DNA from: an uncultured Clostridia bacterium
Lineage (GTDB): Bacteria; Bacillota; Clostridia; UBA1381
Direction of reading: 5' to 3'
Length of the DNA: 14,397 bases
NCBI GenBank assembly: GCA_910585485.1
Contig: CAJUEZ010000046.1
Span: 1 to 14,397, forward strand
Shown here: one piece after another, positions 1-8,682 of the stretch
How positions within the stretch are numbered: the stretch's first letter is position 1
How the letters are laid out: each line of letters opens with the position of its first letter
Notes under the pieces: model-generated
What the model was told of the DNA's origin: nothing
The model's input: only the letters and a program-made list of their open reading frames with translations
Databases searched by the model: none
Position numbers and translations under genes: made by a program

Positions 1-3000
1 GGGAAGCTGACATTTACCTTAAAAGTCTGTTTTATCTTTGAGCCATCCAGAGTAATTGTTATCGTCTGTTCTCCTGTTATTGTCGGGTAATATCCGCGCA
101 TAGAATATGCATTTGTATTAACTTTGCTGCCATCAGGTAAAACAACCGTAACAACCATACCCTTTTTATCAAAATCCTCACCTAAGATATATTCTGTTTT
201 GTCAGGCGGTGTAACAATTATACTCTCCGCCGATTGGGAAATACCTGCCACCTTATATCCTTCAATCGGAGATACAGAATTTGCAAGAGTATGATGCAAA
301 TATACATATCCGTCCTGAACCGCCGCAAACGCTCCCTCATCACAGACAAATCCATCAAGCGTTTTACGGTCAGTCATATATACTTTTTTAAGAGCTGTAC
401 AAGCGCTAAATGCTCCTGCGTCAATTGTCTTTACTGACTCAGGAATAGTAACAGCTTCTATTTCAGGCGTATTGGCAAAGGCTCCGTTTGTTATACTTAC
501 AACCTTATACTCGTATCCGCCTACAGTAACAGTATCAGGAATTTCCACATTTCTTCCGCTTATATCTTCAGACGGGGTAAAACCTGTAAGCATACATTCA
601 GTTTCTCCTGGCAATGCCTCAAAAGTAAATTCTCCATCCATAATATATGAAAATACGGTTATATCTAAAGCAGTATTAATCTCTTCCTTATCCTTAAGCG
701 ACGCTTTAATAGTCTTTGTTCCCGCCGTTCTTGCAAAAATATCGCCGGTTATCGGAACATTTCCATCCTTTGATAATTCCATATTATATTCTGACTCATT
801 AAGTACTTTTTCTGTTCCGTCAGAATAAACAAGATGCGTACTCATTCCGCTTAAATCCATATCGTCGCCTATGTAGTACTGTGTTTTAAAGTTCTCGTCT
901 GTGTCAATACGAATTTCCTTTACAGCCTTTTCAGCATTAACGGTAAAATTAGATGATAAGCCGTTGTGAACTACCTTTAAAGTATTTCTACCTTCCGCAA
1001 GAACAGGATTTTCAAATTCAAACTCATTAGGGAGCAAATACCATTTGTTTGTTCCGTCTGTTACCTGTACTAATACATTTGATTTGTCAAGAGCATCCTG
1101 CGCATAATATTTTCTATCGGAAATAGTAACTGCTGAAATCGCTGTCGCCTCTCTGTCATTTACTGATACCGAAACATCAAAGCTTGTCTCTATTCCGTCA
1201 TATGACGCGAAAACTTCTTTTATATCTGTTGAATCAAATACATCTTCGCTCAATTCAAGCGCGCCTGCAGGAATAATACTTGTTGTGCCGTCATCATACA
1301 AAAGACGCGCAGTTATGCTGTCTAAATCCAGTCTGTCGCCAACCTTATATTTTGTTTTTTCCGGAGCGATTTCAAGATTAAGCTCTTTAACTGTCTTTTC
1401 CGGACAAACCTGATTTTCATACAGCTTAAATTCCGCCGCGGTTGCATATCCTCTGTTATAATTTGAGAATAACTTTACACCTGCTTTTGTAACCTTAATT
1501 TTTACATACTTAGTATATGCCGGCTCGTCAAAATCAATATACTGCTCACGCGGATATTCATCACTTGGACTCTTAACATATGCCCAGTTATTTGTACTTC
1601 CCGCAAGCTTCCACGTCTTTTTATCATTACTTATATATACTTCACAGCCTGTTATTGTTCCGTCGTCTTCAGCCGGATTTCTGAGCTTTGGAATATATCC
1701 TATCGCAGACACATAGTGAGGGTCATTTATCTCAAAAATAAATTCATCGTCATACTTTGGAACAATATTGCCGAATTCATCCTTCATTATCGCTGTAGTA
1801 TATTTCTTTTCCCAAAATGTATCTTTTCTTGTATCTATAGCATTTTTAGGCGGATTAGCTTTCATACTCTCCGGGCTGTCAGAAAGCTTTACATTTCCGC
1901 TTATTCTTAAATATCTGCGCTCCGGAGTATCATCCGCAGCCGTAAATTCAGCAACAAAATGTGGACCCGCAAGAAACGCGCCTGTTGCTTTTTTACGCAC
2001 CCAGACAGTAACATTACCTTCAAACACATCTTCACTTGTTAAGTCCTTCCATGTCTGTCCTCCGTCTGTTGAATACTCCAGACCTTTTTGAAGATTTATG
2101 AACTTATCTTCATCATCATTTGGTATATTAGTAGTTTTATTTGTCGGAGGCATCGCATTTGTCGATATTGGAATTATATGTGAATATTTTGCGGTATCAA
2201 ATTTACAATATATATCATTTGCGTCTGTTATCTGCGCAACTTCCTCCGGGGTAAGCTTACGAGAAATAACACCTTCCTCATATGTCCATCTGGTCCACGT
2301 TTCTCCTTTATCAAACGAATACAATAAGTCTTTACCGGTATTGGTAAAATTTTTGGTTAATGTAATAGACTGTGTTTCAAAAGAAAACTCCGCTATTGGG
2401 GCAAGCAGTGTTCTGCAATAACCCGCGCCCTCTATACATTGACTCGGCTGGAACATACCACTGTTTTCAGCAGTTGCGCTTGCGCTTATATCAAGCGTTG
2501 CTCTGACAAGACCTATAAGGTCAGCACGCTTAATAATATCATTGATTTTAGGATAAATGAGGTTAATGATATATTCATACATCGGATGCGGATACCATTT
2601 AAGCGCTTCAGCGGCGCGTTCCGCAAGCGCATAATAATCATCATCTGTTTTTCCGAGCTTTTCATATAGTCTTGCAATATTAACGTACGCGTCCAAATGG
2701 AAATACTGAGCTTCAAGCACCTTTTCATAAATTTCAAGCGCCTGTTCATAATTTTCTTTTGCCGTCTGAATTTCCGCAAGATAAGCAAGATTTTCAGCCT
2801 TTTCATAATTTGTATTATGATTGTTGTACATAGCGTCTATGCCAAGGAACATATAACCGCCGTTCATAATTCCGTGATATCCGAAATTGCTCCAACCCGC
2901 CGGCACATGTGTATAACCGTATGTTGTGTAATTGCTTCGCTGTATTCCGCTCATATTATATGAACTGGCACATGTCGGCTGACCATTATTATAGTAATAA

Positions 3001-4238
3001 GTCAAATAGGACATATGTACAGTAGGCTGACAAAGGTATCTTGCCGCCAGACCGAAAGCATTTCTCGTAACAGTACCGGTAAGCGAAATATCAACGCACA
3101 CACCGCCTGCCTCATATGGCAGCCACTGCGGCTCAAAATATTTTTTCTTCTCATTTACGCCATAATCTACCTTGTAATCAAAAATCTCGTCATGATATTC
3201 AAGCGTATACTTATTGTTCCATTTGTCATAGTTTGCAGGGTCGTAATATTGTGCGCTGGCAGGTTTATTGGGCTCTCTGTCATTTACCGTATATTTTACA
3301 GGCACTCTGTTGGCGTTGGATGTTGTCGCTTTTACCGGGTTATCCATATAATCAGGGTTTTTCATAATATTAACACGGTAATAGCGGTGTATCCATTGAA
3401 GCTGGTCGTTGTCCAAAGGACAGCCTACAACCATACGAAGCTCCTCTACGTTATATTTAGTAAATTCGTCTGCAAGTAAATTACGGTTATAAAACCTTTT
3501 ATATATTTCGTATCTCTCTACAGGCTCAGATTCATGGAACCACTGACGTTTTCCGGTAGGAGTGAAATTAAACCATGTGTAAATAGGCACGCAGTGCGTA
3601 AGAGCAATCGCCGCCATCATACGCTTATACAGCGGCGCGTTTTCAGTATCATTCATATCTTCCTTGTGCTTTGTATATAACCTTGTCAGCACATCAAAGC
3701 TTTTAATATATGTATCCGGAGTAACCTGCCTATTTTTTTGGTAATATCCGTTTGCTTCAGGTTCTCCTCCATAGGAGTAGTAGCGCAGCATCTGAATATC
3801 GGTAAACAGCCATTCCATACACGCGGCAAAATCGGCATTTTCATTCATTTTTGCAGCAAGCCTGTCATAGCCTATCTTGTCTACAAGTCTGCGCTTAAGC
3901 AGTACATTTACATATTCTTCATTTTCTGTAAGGACAGACGGGTCTGTACTTCCAATCTGTCCTGCAATTGCGTCAAGCTGCGCGTCGTATTGTTCAAGCG
4001 ACATAATGGCGCTGCCTGAATAAAGGACAACGTTATCTGAATACAGAATGGGATCCTCGCACTCTTCATCCTGAAATTCAAAATTAGCCTCCGTTTGATC
4101 CGACATGAATATGTCGTCATCAAAGTCCGCATGCGTTTCAGAGTCTGTATTCTCTGCTGACGACACTATCGGAAACGCGCCGGTTACCGATATTAGCATG
4201 GATAATGCTAAGCATAAAGATAGTATTCTTCGTTTCAT
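1..4238 (-). CDS. Large secreted multidomain protein: transglutaminase-like core, F5/8-type-C, Ig-like and LRR segments (C-terminus beyond window)
   Basis: The reading frame is open from ATG at 4238 to the window edge (1412 codons, no stop). The start follows an AAGGGGG ribosome binding site. Residues 1-28 form a Sec signal peptide (MKRR, hydrophobic core, cleavage probably after VSSA). Residues about 200-450 resemble exported transglutaminase-like proteins: a WF-rich helical part, then GGVC with Cys381, IS-x-TG, a QP motif and His408, a spacing that fits a Cys-His catalytic pair. A TPR-like helical stretch follows (about 478-560). Asp-box motifs SxDxGxTW start at Ser641 and Ser723. An F5/8-type-C (discoidin-like) domain spans about 774-942 and ends in AAEFKLYE. 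Ig-like (Big_3-type) domains lie at about 947-1027, 1108-1195 and 1338 to the edge, with a less clear one between the first two. A BspA-type LRR segment (about 1198-1335) holds GAF...IPESVKTI motifs. The family domains suggest a surface or extracellular protein binding glycans; substrate unknown. Domain calls are from motif reading only. Confidence 0.85.
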   Translation of the reverse strand, partial: MKRRILSLCLALSMLISVTGAFPIVSSAENTDSETHADFDDDIFMSDQTEANFEFQDEECEDPILYSDNVVLYSGSAIMSLEQYDAQLDAIAGQIGSTDPSVLTENEEYVNVLLKRRLVDKIGYDRLAAKMNENADFAACMEWLFTDIQMLRYYSYGGEPEANGYYQKNRQVTPDTYIKSFDVLTRLYTKHKEDMNDTENAPLYKRMMAAIALTHCVPIYTWFNFTPTGKRQWFHESEPVERYEIYKRFYNRNLLADEFTKYNVEELRMVVGCPLDNDQLQWIHRYYRVNIMKNPDYMDNPVKATTSNANRVPVKYTVNDREPNKPASAQYYDPANYDKWNNKYTLEYHDEIFDYKVDYGVNEKKKYFEPQWLPYEAGGVCVDISLTGTVTRNAFGLAARYLCQPTVHMSYLTYYYNNGQPTCASSYNMSGIQRSNYTTYGYTHVPAGWSNFGYHGIMNGGYMFLGIDAMYNNHNTNYEKAENLAYLAEIQTAKENYEQALEIYEKVLEAQYFHLDAYVNIARLYEKLGKTDDDYYALAERAAEALKWYPHPMYEYIINLIYPKINDIIKRADLIGLVRATLDISASATAENSGMFQPSQCIEGAGYCRTLLAPIAEFSFETQSITLTKNFTNTGKDLLYSFDKGETWTRWTYEEGVISRKLTPEEVAQITDANDIYCKFDTAKYSHIIPISTNAMPPTNKTTNIPNDDEDKFINLQKGLEYSTDGGQTWKDLTSEDVFEGNVTVWVRKKATGAFLAGPHFVAEFTAADDTPERRYLRISGNVKLSDSPESMKANPPKNAIDTRKDTFWEKKYTTAIMKDEFGNIVPKYDDEFIFEINDPHYVSAIGYIPKLRNPAEDDGTITGCEVYISNDKKTWKLAGSTNNWAYVKSPSDEYPREQYIDFDEPAYTKYVKIKVTKAGVKLFSNYNRGYATAAEFKLYENQVCPEKTVKELNLEIAPEKTKYKVGDRLDLDSITARLLYDDGTTSIIPAGALELSEDVFDSTDIKEVFASYDGIETSFDVSVSVNDREATAISAVTISDRKYYAQDALDKSNVLVQVTDGTNKWYLLPNEFEFENPVLAEGRNTLKVVHNGLSSNFTVNAEKAVKEIRIDTDENFKTQYYIGDDMDLSGMSTHLVYSDGTEKVLNESEYNMELSKDGNVPITGDIFARTAGTKTIKASLKDKEEINTALDITVFSYIMDGEFTFEALPGETECMLTGFTPSEDISGRNVEIPDTVTVGGYEYKVVSITNGAFANTPEIEAVTIPESVKTIDAGAFSACTALKKVYMTDRKTLDGFVCDEGAFAAVQDGYVYLHHTLANSVSPIEGYKVAGISQSAESIIVTPPDKTEYILGEDFDKKGMVVTVVLPDGSKVNTNAYSMRGYYPTITGEQTITITLDGSKIKQTFKVNVSF

Positions 4239-4272
4239 TTTAGGAAATCCCCCTTAATTTTTTCTTGCATAT

Positions 4273-4313
4273 AAAAACACAATTAAAGCTACGTCAGTAT
4301 AGTCTTAATTGTG
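4273..4313 (-). promoter_or_regulatory. Terminator-like hairpin in the 5' leader of the secreted protein gene
   Basis: On the minus strand CACAATTAA (4313-4305) pairs perfectly with TTAATTGTG (4286-4278). An inner CTA/TAG pairing can extend the stem, and five T residues (4277-4273) follow directly. The hairpin lies between the promoter and the ribosome binding site, so it could act as a transcription attenuator or simply stabilise the mRNA. The stem is A/T-rich and I see no clear competing antiterminator. Confidence 0.4.
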
Positions 4314-4335
4314 GAGTACAAATATAATCGCACAT

Positions 4336-4365
4336 ATTATACCATATTAACCTATATTATGTCAA
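4336..4365 (-). promoter_or_regulatory. Sigma-A-type promoter of the large secreted protein
   Basis: On the minus strand TTGACA (4365-4360) is followed after 18 bp by TATAAT (4341-4336), with a TG one base before the -10 box (extended -10). Both hexamers match the consensus. Transcription would start near 4329, giving a leader of about 90 nt before the ATG at 4238. Confidence 0.8.
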
Positions 4366-4504
4366 TCTGTTTTATATATAAAATTTCTCACATAATTCTT
4401 GCCCCACATCCAATATCATATTGCCCTCCGGTAAACACGAACACAATAGCTTTACCCACTTATATCTTATTAAATATTTATTGAGGTACCTCCTCTTAGT
4501 ATAT

Positions 4505-4539
4505 AAAAAACAGTATCAATAACAACTGATACTGTTTTT
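4505..4539 (-). terminator. Intrinsic terminator of the rnr-rlmL operon (bidirectional)
   Basis: Positions 4506-4518 are perfectly complementary to 4527-4539 (13-bp stem, 8-nt loop). On the minus strand the stem runs into TTTTTT, a classic intrinsic terminator; the plus strand also has a short T run. It lies about 240 bp after the methyltransferase stop codon, the first strong stop signal for that operon. Confidence 0.8.
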
Positions 4540-4777
4540 ATAGGTTTGCACGACATTATGAGAACCCCAGTTTTGATTTTTTTTATGTGACGAAAAACAA
4601 TTTAGACCACTTATTCATTGCAAATATTAATTGTTGAGATTGAACTGCTGTAAAAATTTATATCGAGTGATTTATATTACTTGGATTTGTGTTTGCAAAT
4701 CTATCCCTTCGGACAATCTTTGCCTATGCGCTTGCTTCAAGACAGATTGGAGCAAGTGGCAGCGTTATTGTGCAGCG

Positions 4778-5914
4778 TTATTTTTTAGGAGGACGCTCTC
4801 CAAAGTACTGATATAAATTACATCGTATCATTCCATTATACAACTTGCGTTTTTTGTTTGCTTTTCTACCGAAAAGCCTTTCAAAATTTTCGTTTGACGT
4901 AAGTATATAATAAGACCATTTATCTAATTTATTGAAATTGAATCCAATATCTTTATAAAGCTGTTCACACTCTTTAACTTCGCCTATTCTTTCTCCATAT
5001 GGCGGATTACAAATAATTGTTCCGTAAGACATGTCAAAAGTTATGTTCCTCGCATCTCCTTGAAGGGTTACAATAAACTCCCCTACTCCTGCCTTAAAAG
5101 CGTTGTCTTTGGCGAGTTGAACAGTTTTGTCATCTATGTCATATGCGTGTATTTCAAGAGGAATATCGCATTCTGCAGCAACAGCCTCTTCTTTTATTCT
5201 ATTCCACAAATTATCATCTATTTGAGAAAACTTATTAAATGCGAATTTTCTTGATTTTCCGGGAGCAATGTTTTTCTTTATCATAGCAGCTTCAATAGGA
5301 ATAGTTCCGCTACCGCAAAACGGATCGCAAAGAGGATATTCATATTTCCAATGGCTTAGTTCTACCATTGCGGCTGCAAGTGTTTCTTTCAATGGCGCGA
5401 TATTCGATATTTGGCGGTAACCTCTTTTATGAAGTCCTTCTCCTGAAGTGTCTATCATAAGGGTTACTTTATCTTTAAGTATTGAAAATTGTATTTGATA
5501 TAAAGTTCCGTCCTCCGGAAGCCAAGAAAGTCCGTAGGTTTCGGATAATCTGTCCGCTACGGCTTTTTTTATAATAGCCTGACAATCCCGAACGCTTGCG
5601 AGAGTGGATTTTAGTGAAAAACCTTTTACCGGGAAACAATCATTTTTACCGATAAAAGTATTCCATTCGGCTAATTTTGTTTTCTCATACAATTCTTCAA
5701 ATGTCACTGCTGAAAATTCCGAAATTTTTATAAGAACCCGCTCGCCCGTTCTTATCCACATATTTGCGCGACAAACAGCTTCCCAATCGCCGTAAAATGT
5801 CACTCTGCCATCTTCAACTGAGGAAGTAGTGTATCCCAGTCTTCTGACCTCTCTTGCCGTAAGGGCTTCAAGTCCAAACAATGTCGTAACTATAATTTCA
5901 AATTTGTCCATCAT
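4778..5914 (-). CDS. rlmL: THUMP-domain class I SAM-dependent RNA methyltransferase (RlmL/YpsC type)
   Basis: A 378-residue protein of the RlmL/YpsC family (COG0116), which makes N2-methylguanosine in 23S rRNA in the characterised E. coli member. The N-terminal half is a ferredoxin-like/THUMP region (about 1-160) ending in the family motif GLHKRGYR (160-167). The catalytic domain carries SAM motif I DPFCGSGTIPIEAA (197-210), an acidic HAYDID motif II (256-261) and the base-flipping motif NPPYGERI (303-310). Length fits the stand-alone Firmicute form; the RlmK half of the E. coli fusion is absent. The start is the first of two adjacent ATG codons, 2 bp after the rnr stop, so translation is probably coupled and both genes form one RNA-metabolism operon. 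The exact target guanosine is inferred from the family. Confidence 0.9.
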   Translation of the reverse strand: MMDKFEIIVTTLFGLEALTAREVRRLGYTTSSVEDGRVTFYGDWEAVCRANMWIRTGERVLIKISEFSAVTFEELYEKTKLAEWNTFIGKNDCFPVKGFSLKSTLASVRDCQAIIKKAVADRLSETYGLSWLPEDGTLYQIQFSILKDKVTLMIDTSGEGLHKRGYRQISNIAPLKETLAAAMVELSHWKYEYPLCDPFCGSGTIPIEAAMIKKNIAPGKSRKFAFNKFSQIDDNLWNRIKEEAVAAECDIPLEIHAYDIDDKTVQLAKDNAFKAGVGEFIVTLQGDARNITFDMSYGTIICNPPYGERIGEVKECEQLYKDIGFNFNKLDKWSYYILTSNENFERLFGRKANKKRKLYNGMIRCNLYQYFGERPPKK

Positions 5915-5916
5915 TC

Positions 5917-8157
5917 TTATTTCTTTCTCTTATATTTTTTAGCAAACTTCTTCTTATCTTTTTTTCTTTTTATTTTTATTGGTGCTTTTTTACGTTCAAA
6001 GCTTTGCAGAAGCTTTTTTGCCGCATCTCTTTCAAGAACAAAATCAATTTGGCGAAGCAAAATATCCGTTTTAGCGATTACTACTTTTACACTATCGCCG
6101 GTTTTATATATTCTTTTTTTACGTTTTCCGATAAGCGTATTTGTTTTTTCATCAAATATATAATAATCATCTGACATATTTTCAAGACGGACAAGTCCCT
6201 CTACCGAATTTTCAAGTTCCACAAACATACCAAAATTTGTTATATTGGAAATAATTCCTTGAAATATTTCACCCACAAATTTGCTCATATACGCAGTTTT
6301 CATCAAATCATCGACATCACGTTCTGCGCGTTCCGCGTTTATTTCACATTCACTTGACTGCTTTCCTGCTGCTGTGACATAATTTTTGAGATATGGTATA
6401 TGTTCGTTGTTTAGGTTTCCGTCAATAAATTGTTTTAGAATCCTGTGTATTGCTAAATCAGGATACCGTCTTATCGGAGAAGTGAAATGACAATAATATT
6501 TAGCCGCCAAACCGAAATGCCCTAAATTCTCCTCACTATATTTAGCCTTCATCAATGAATGAAGCATAGTCGATGAAACAATTCTTTCTTCCGGTGTTGA
6601 TGTGACATCATCAAGCACTTTTTGCAGTGATTTGGGATGTATAGGATTATCTCTGTCTATTTTTCCTTTTATAGACAATCCAAAATTTGTGATAAATTCA
6701 TTAAATGCCATAATCTTTTCCAGCGATGGAGCCTCATGATTGCGGTAAATAAAAGGAAGTTCTGCCCAAAACGCATACTCAGCAACAGTCTCATTTGCCG
6801 CCAGCATAAATTCTTCTATCATCTTATTAGAGACTCCCCTCACCTCTTTGGCAATTTCAATAGGTTCTCCGTCCTTATCCACAATAATCCTGCTTTCCGG
6901 AAAATCAAATTGTATCGCTCCGCGCTGTATTCTTTTTTCACGAAGTATCTGCGCGAGGTCTTCCATTAACTTCAGTGTGGGAATCATGTAATTATAGCGT
7001 TCACATAGTTTTTCGTCATTTTCTTCCAGTATTTTGTTCACATTATTATATGTCATGCGTTCCTTTGAACATATAACTGATTTAGACAATCTGTGATTGA
7101 CGACATGACCGTCTCCGGATATTTCCATAAATACAGACAATGTAAGTCGATCTTCTTTGGGATTCAGACTGCATATGCCGTTTGAAAGGCGCTCCGGAAG
7201 CATTGGTATTACCCTGTCTGCAAGATATACGCTTGTCCCTCTTTCATATGCCTCATGTTCAAGCGCGCTGCCGTCGGTAACATATTCTGAAACATCGGCA
7301 ATATGAACTCCAAGATAATAATTTCCGTTTTCGTCTATTGTAAGTGAAACAGCGTCATCAAAATCACGCGCATCATCTCCGTCAACAGTAAAAATAAGCG
7401 CGTCCCGCAGATCTTCTCTATTCTCGATTTGTTCGGGATTTACTGTTTGCTGTATTTTTTCTGATTCATAAATAGTTTCTTTATCAAACGTTTGTTTGAT
7501 ATCGTTACTGATTATAATACCTTCCACGCAGCTTTTTAAAGATTCCTCTTCCCCAAGAACGCTTATGACCTCTCCGAAAACCTTACCGGAATCTGTATAT
7601 TTAGTGACATTTACAGCTACTCTATCCCCTATTTTAGCTGTCATCATCTTCTCGGGAGATATTCGTATTTTTGTATATATTTGTCTGTTATCAGGGCTCA
7701 GACAATAATATCCGTCCTTTTCTTTATAAATAATTCCGACTATAGTCTTATTATATCTTTCGAGAATATTTACTACATGCCCCTCACGATGATGTGATTT
7801 GCTGTTTTTTTTGTCAAGATGTACAAGAACTTTATCTCCGTTAAGCGCGTTTCCCATATTATCTCCGGATATAAAAACATCTTCCTCTTTTGCATCATCG
7901 CAAATTAAAAATCCGAAGAATCCTTTTGAATTGCACGAGAGACGTCCTGTTATATGCGCTGATTCGTTATCTATGGCTATATATCGCCCTTTTTTACTGA
8001 TATATATTTTTCCTTCAATACATAACTCGTTTAAAATGTTCGTAAATTCTATCTCATCATCATTCGGTACATCCAGCATAGTGATAAGTTCTTTTAATTT
8101 AAGAGGAATATACTCCTTAGAACTGATATATGCAAAGATTTTTTCTTTTCTGTCCAT
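5917..8157 (-). CDS. rnr: Ribonuclease R (3'-5' exoribonuclease, RNB family)
   Basis: A 746-residue RNase R, a processive 3'-5' exoribonuclease that degrades structured RNA and, in other bacteria, takes part in trans-translation and rRNA quality control. Domains in order: winged-helix N-terminus (about 1-65), cold-shock OB domains (about 68-200; GRLSCNSKGFFGFL at 71-84), the RNB catalytic domain (about 247-575) with metal-binding aspartates in DGDDARDFDDAVSL (259-272) and the HFTSPIRRYPDL motif (557-568), an S1 domain (about 628-708, IISNITNFGMFVELE) and a lysine/arginine-rich tail (723-746). All key catalytic residues are present and length is normal. The ATG follows an AGGAG site with good spacing. 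It is the promoter-proximal gene of the operon with the downstream methyltransferase. In many Firmicutes smpB follows rnr; here the methyltransferase does. Confidence 0.95.
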   Translation of the reverse strand: MDRKEKIFAYISSKEYIPLKLKELITMLDVPNDDEIEFTNILNELCIEGKIYISKKGRYIAIDNESAHITGRLSCNSKGFFGFLICDDAKEEDVFISGDNMGNALNGDKVLVHLDKKNSKSHHREGHVVNILERYNKTIVGIIYKEKDGYYCLSPDNRQIYTKIRISPEKMMTAKIGDRVAVNVTKYTDSGKVFGEVISVLGEEESLKSCVEGIIISNDIKQTFDKETIYESEKIQQTVNPEQIENREDLRDALIFTVDGDDARDFDDAVSLTIDENGNYYLGVHIADVSEYVTDGSALEHEAYERGTSVYLADRVIPMLPERLSNGICSLNPKEDRLTLSVFMEISGDGHVVNHRLSKSVICSKERMTYNNVNKILEENDEKLCERYNYMIPTLKLMEDLAQILREKRIQRGAIQFDFPESRIIVDKDGEPIEIAKEVRGVSNKMIEEFMLAANETVAEYAFWAELPFIYRNHEAPSLEKIMAFNEFITNFGLSIKGKIDRDNPIHPKSLQKVLDDVTSTPEERIVSSTMLHSLMKAKYSEENLGHFGLAAKYYCHFTSPIRRYPDLAIHRILKQFIDGNLNNEHIPYLKNYVTAAGKQSSECEINAERAERDVDDLMKTAYMSKFVGEIFQGIISNITNFGMFVELENSVEGLVRLENMSDDYYIFDEKTNTLIGKRKKRIYKTGDSVKVVIAKTDILLRQIDFVLERDAAKKLLQSFERKKAPIKIKRKKDKKKFAKKYKRKK

Positions 8158-8187
8158 GATTTTCTCCTATTTTCCATTATATTTTAT

Positions 8188-8215
8188 ATTTTATATCAAA
8201 AGTGCAATATGTCAA
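8188..8215 (-). promoter_or_regulatory. Promoter of the rnr-rlmL operon
   Basis: On the minus strand TTGACA (8215-8210) is separated by 16 bp from TAAAAT (8193-8188), upstream of the rnr start at 8157. The -10 box has one mismatch to TATAAT; the surrounding A/T repeats offer other registers. It is back to back with the plus-strand promoter at 8242-8271. Confidence 0.6.
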
Positions 8216-8241
8216 GTATAATTTTGAACATATGCGTATTA

Positions 8242-8271
8242 TTGACAAAAAAAATCAATTCATAATATAAT
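8242..8271 (+). promoter_or_regulatory. Consensus promoter in front of the secD relic
   Basis: TTGACA (8242-8247), 18-bp spacer, TATAAT (8266-8271). It is followed by an AGGAGG ribosome binding site (8288-8293) seven bases before ATG at 8301, the start of the decayed secD copy. The signals look intact although the gene behind them is broken. Confidence 0.7.
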
Positions 8272-8300
8272 AACGAAAAAAAAGTACAGGAGGTGTATCC

Positions 8301-8580
8301 ATGAAACAAAAATACATATTTAACAGTGTCATTACCCGATGTGTTTGAAACTGATGCGGTTTGTGAACTTTTTTGTATGCGGTCAAATCTCACCTTTGTC
8401 AATGCTGACGGCGAGGCTGTTATTGACGGAGAGGAAATATCAAGACCAAGAGTATCATCTGCTATAGACAGCGAGTCATGCGTAATCACAGGTGATTTTA
8501 CTGCCGATAATGCAAAGGACTTGGCTAACCAAATCTAATCGTGTCAGCTTCCGTTTAATCTGAAAATTGTATCGACTCAG
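8301..8580 (+). pseudogene. Decayed partial copy of secD
   Basis: This stretch aligns to the intact secD about 0.5-1 kb downstream. The start ATG (8301) gives MKQKYIF, like the SecD start MKKKSIL. About 100 codons are then missing and the frame is shifted: the ATG frame stops after 15 codons. From 8326 the SecD frame resumes with VSLPDVFETD (SecD VEIPSVFETD, residues 112-121) and runs to a DG pair at SecD position 145-146. A 59-codon in-frame deletion follows, rejoining at SecD residue 204. The stretch ISRPRVSSAIDSES is nearly identical to SecD, then a TAA replaces a Lys codon at SecD residue 241; beyond it CQLPFNLKIVSTQ still matches SecD GQLPFNLTIASQ. No membrane segments remain. It cannot encode a working SecD; whether the short pieces are expressed is unknown. 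Confidence 0.9.
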
Positions 8581-8682
8581 ATTAATCAATAATATTGTCA
8601 AAAGCGATTCAAATATGTCTTGTTTTTGCTTGCTGTGACATTTTTGCAATCTTTTTGTCATATTATAGTAATAAAAAGAGTA

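Larger units (their letters stand above)
4239..4777. other. 539-bp intergenic region without a convincing gene
   Basis: It contains the promoter and leader of the secreted protein gene (4239-4365) and the bidirectional terminator at 4505-4539. Positions 4366-4500 show only a GAGGTACCTC palindrome (4483-4492) and short chance frames. Positions 4560-4777 contain hairpin-forming stretches on the plus strand, for instance GATTTG/CAAATC around 4683-4700 and CTTGCTTCA/TGGAGCAAG around 4733-4757, and an 11-bp direct repeat GCAGCGTTATT at 4759 and 4772. I recognise no RNA family or protein there. Confidence 0.6.

Noticed and set aside
472..2421. Several plus-strand frames of 60-120 codons
   Set aside because: They lie antisense to the continuous secreted-protein frame, whose domains are clearly recognisable, and have no ribosome binding sites or family features.
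4372..4419. Minus-strand 15-codon frame with a GGAGGG ribosome binding site
   Set aside because: It lies upstream of the secreted-protein promoter, so it is not a leader peptide of that gene, and no promoter of its own is seen.
4631..4816. Plus-strand 61-codon frame starting at 4631
   Set aside because: It overlaps the methyltransferase end, is rich in Cys/Trp/Arg in a chance-like way and has no ribosome binding site.
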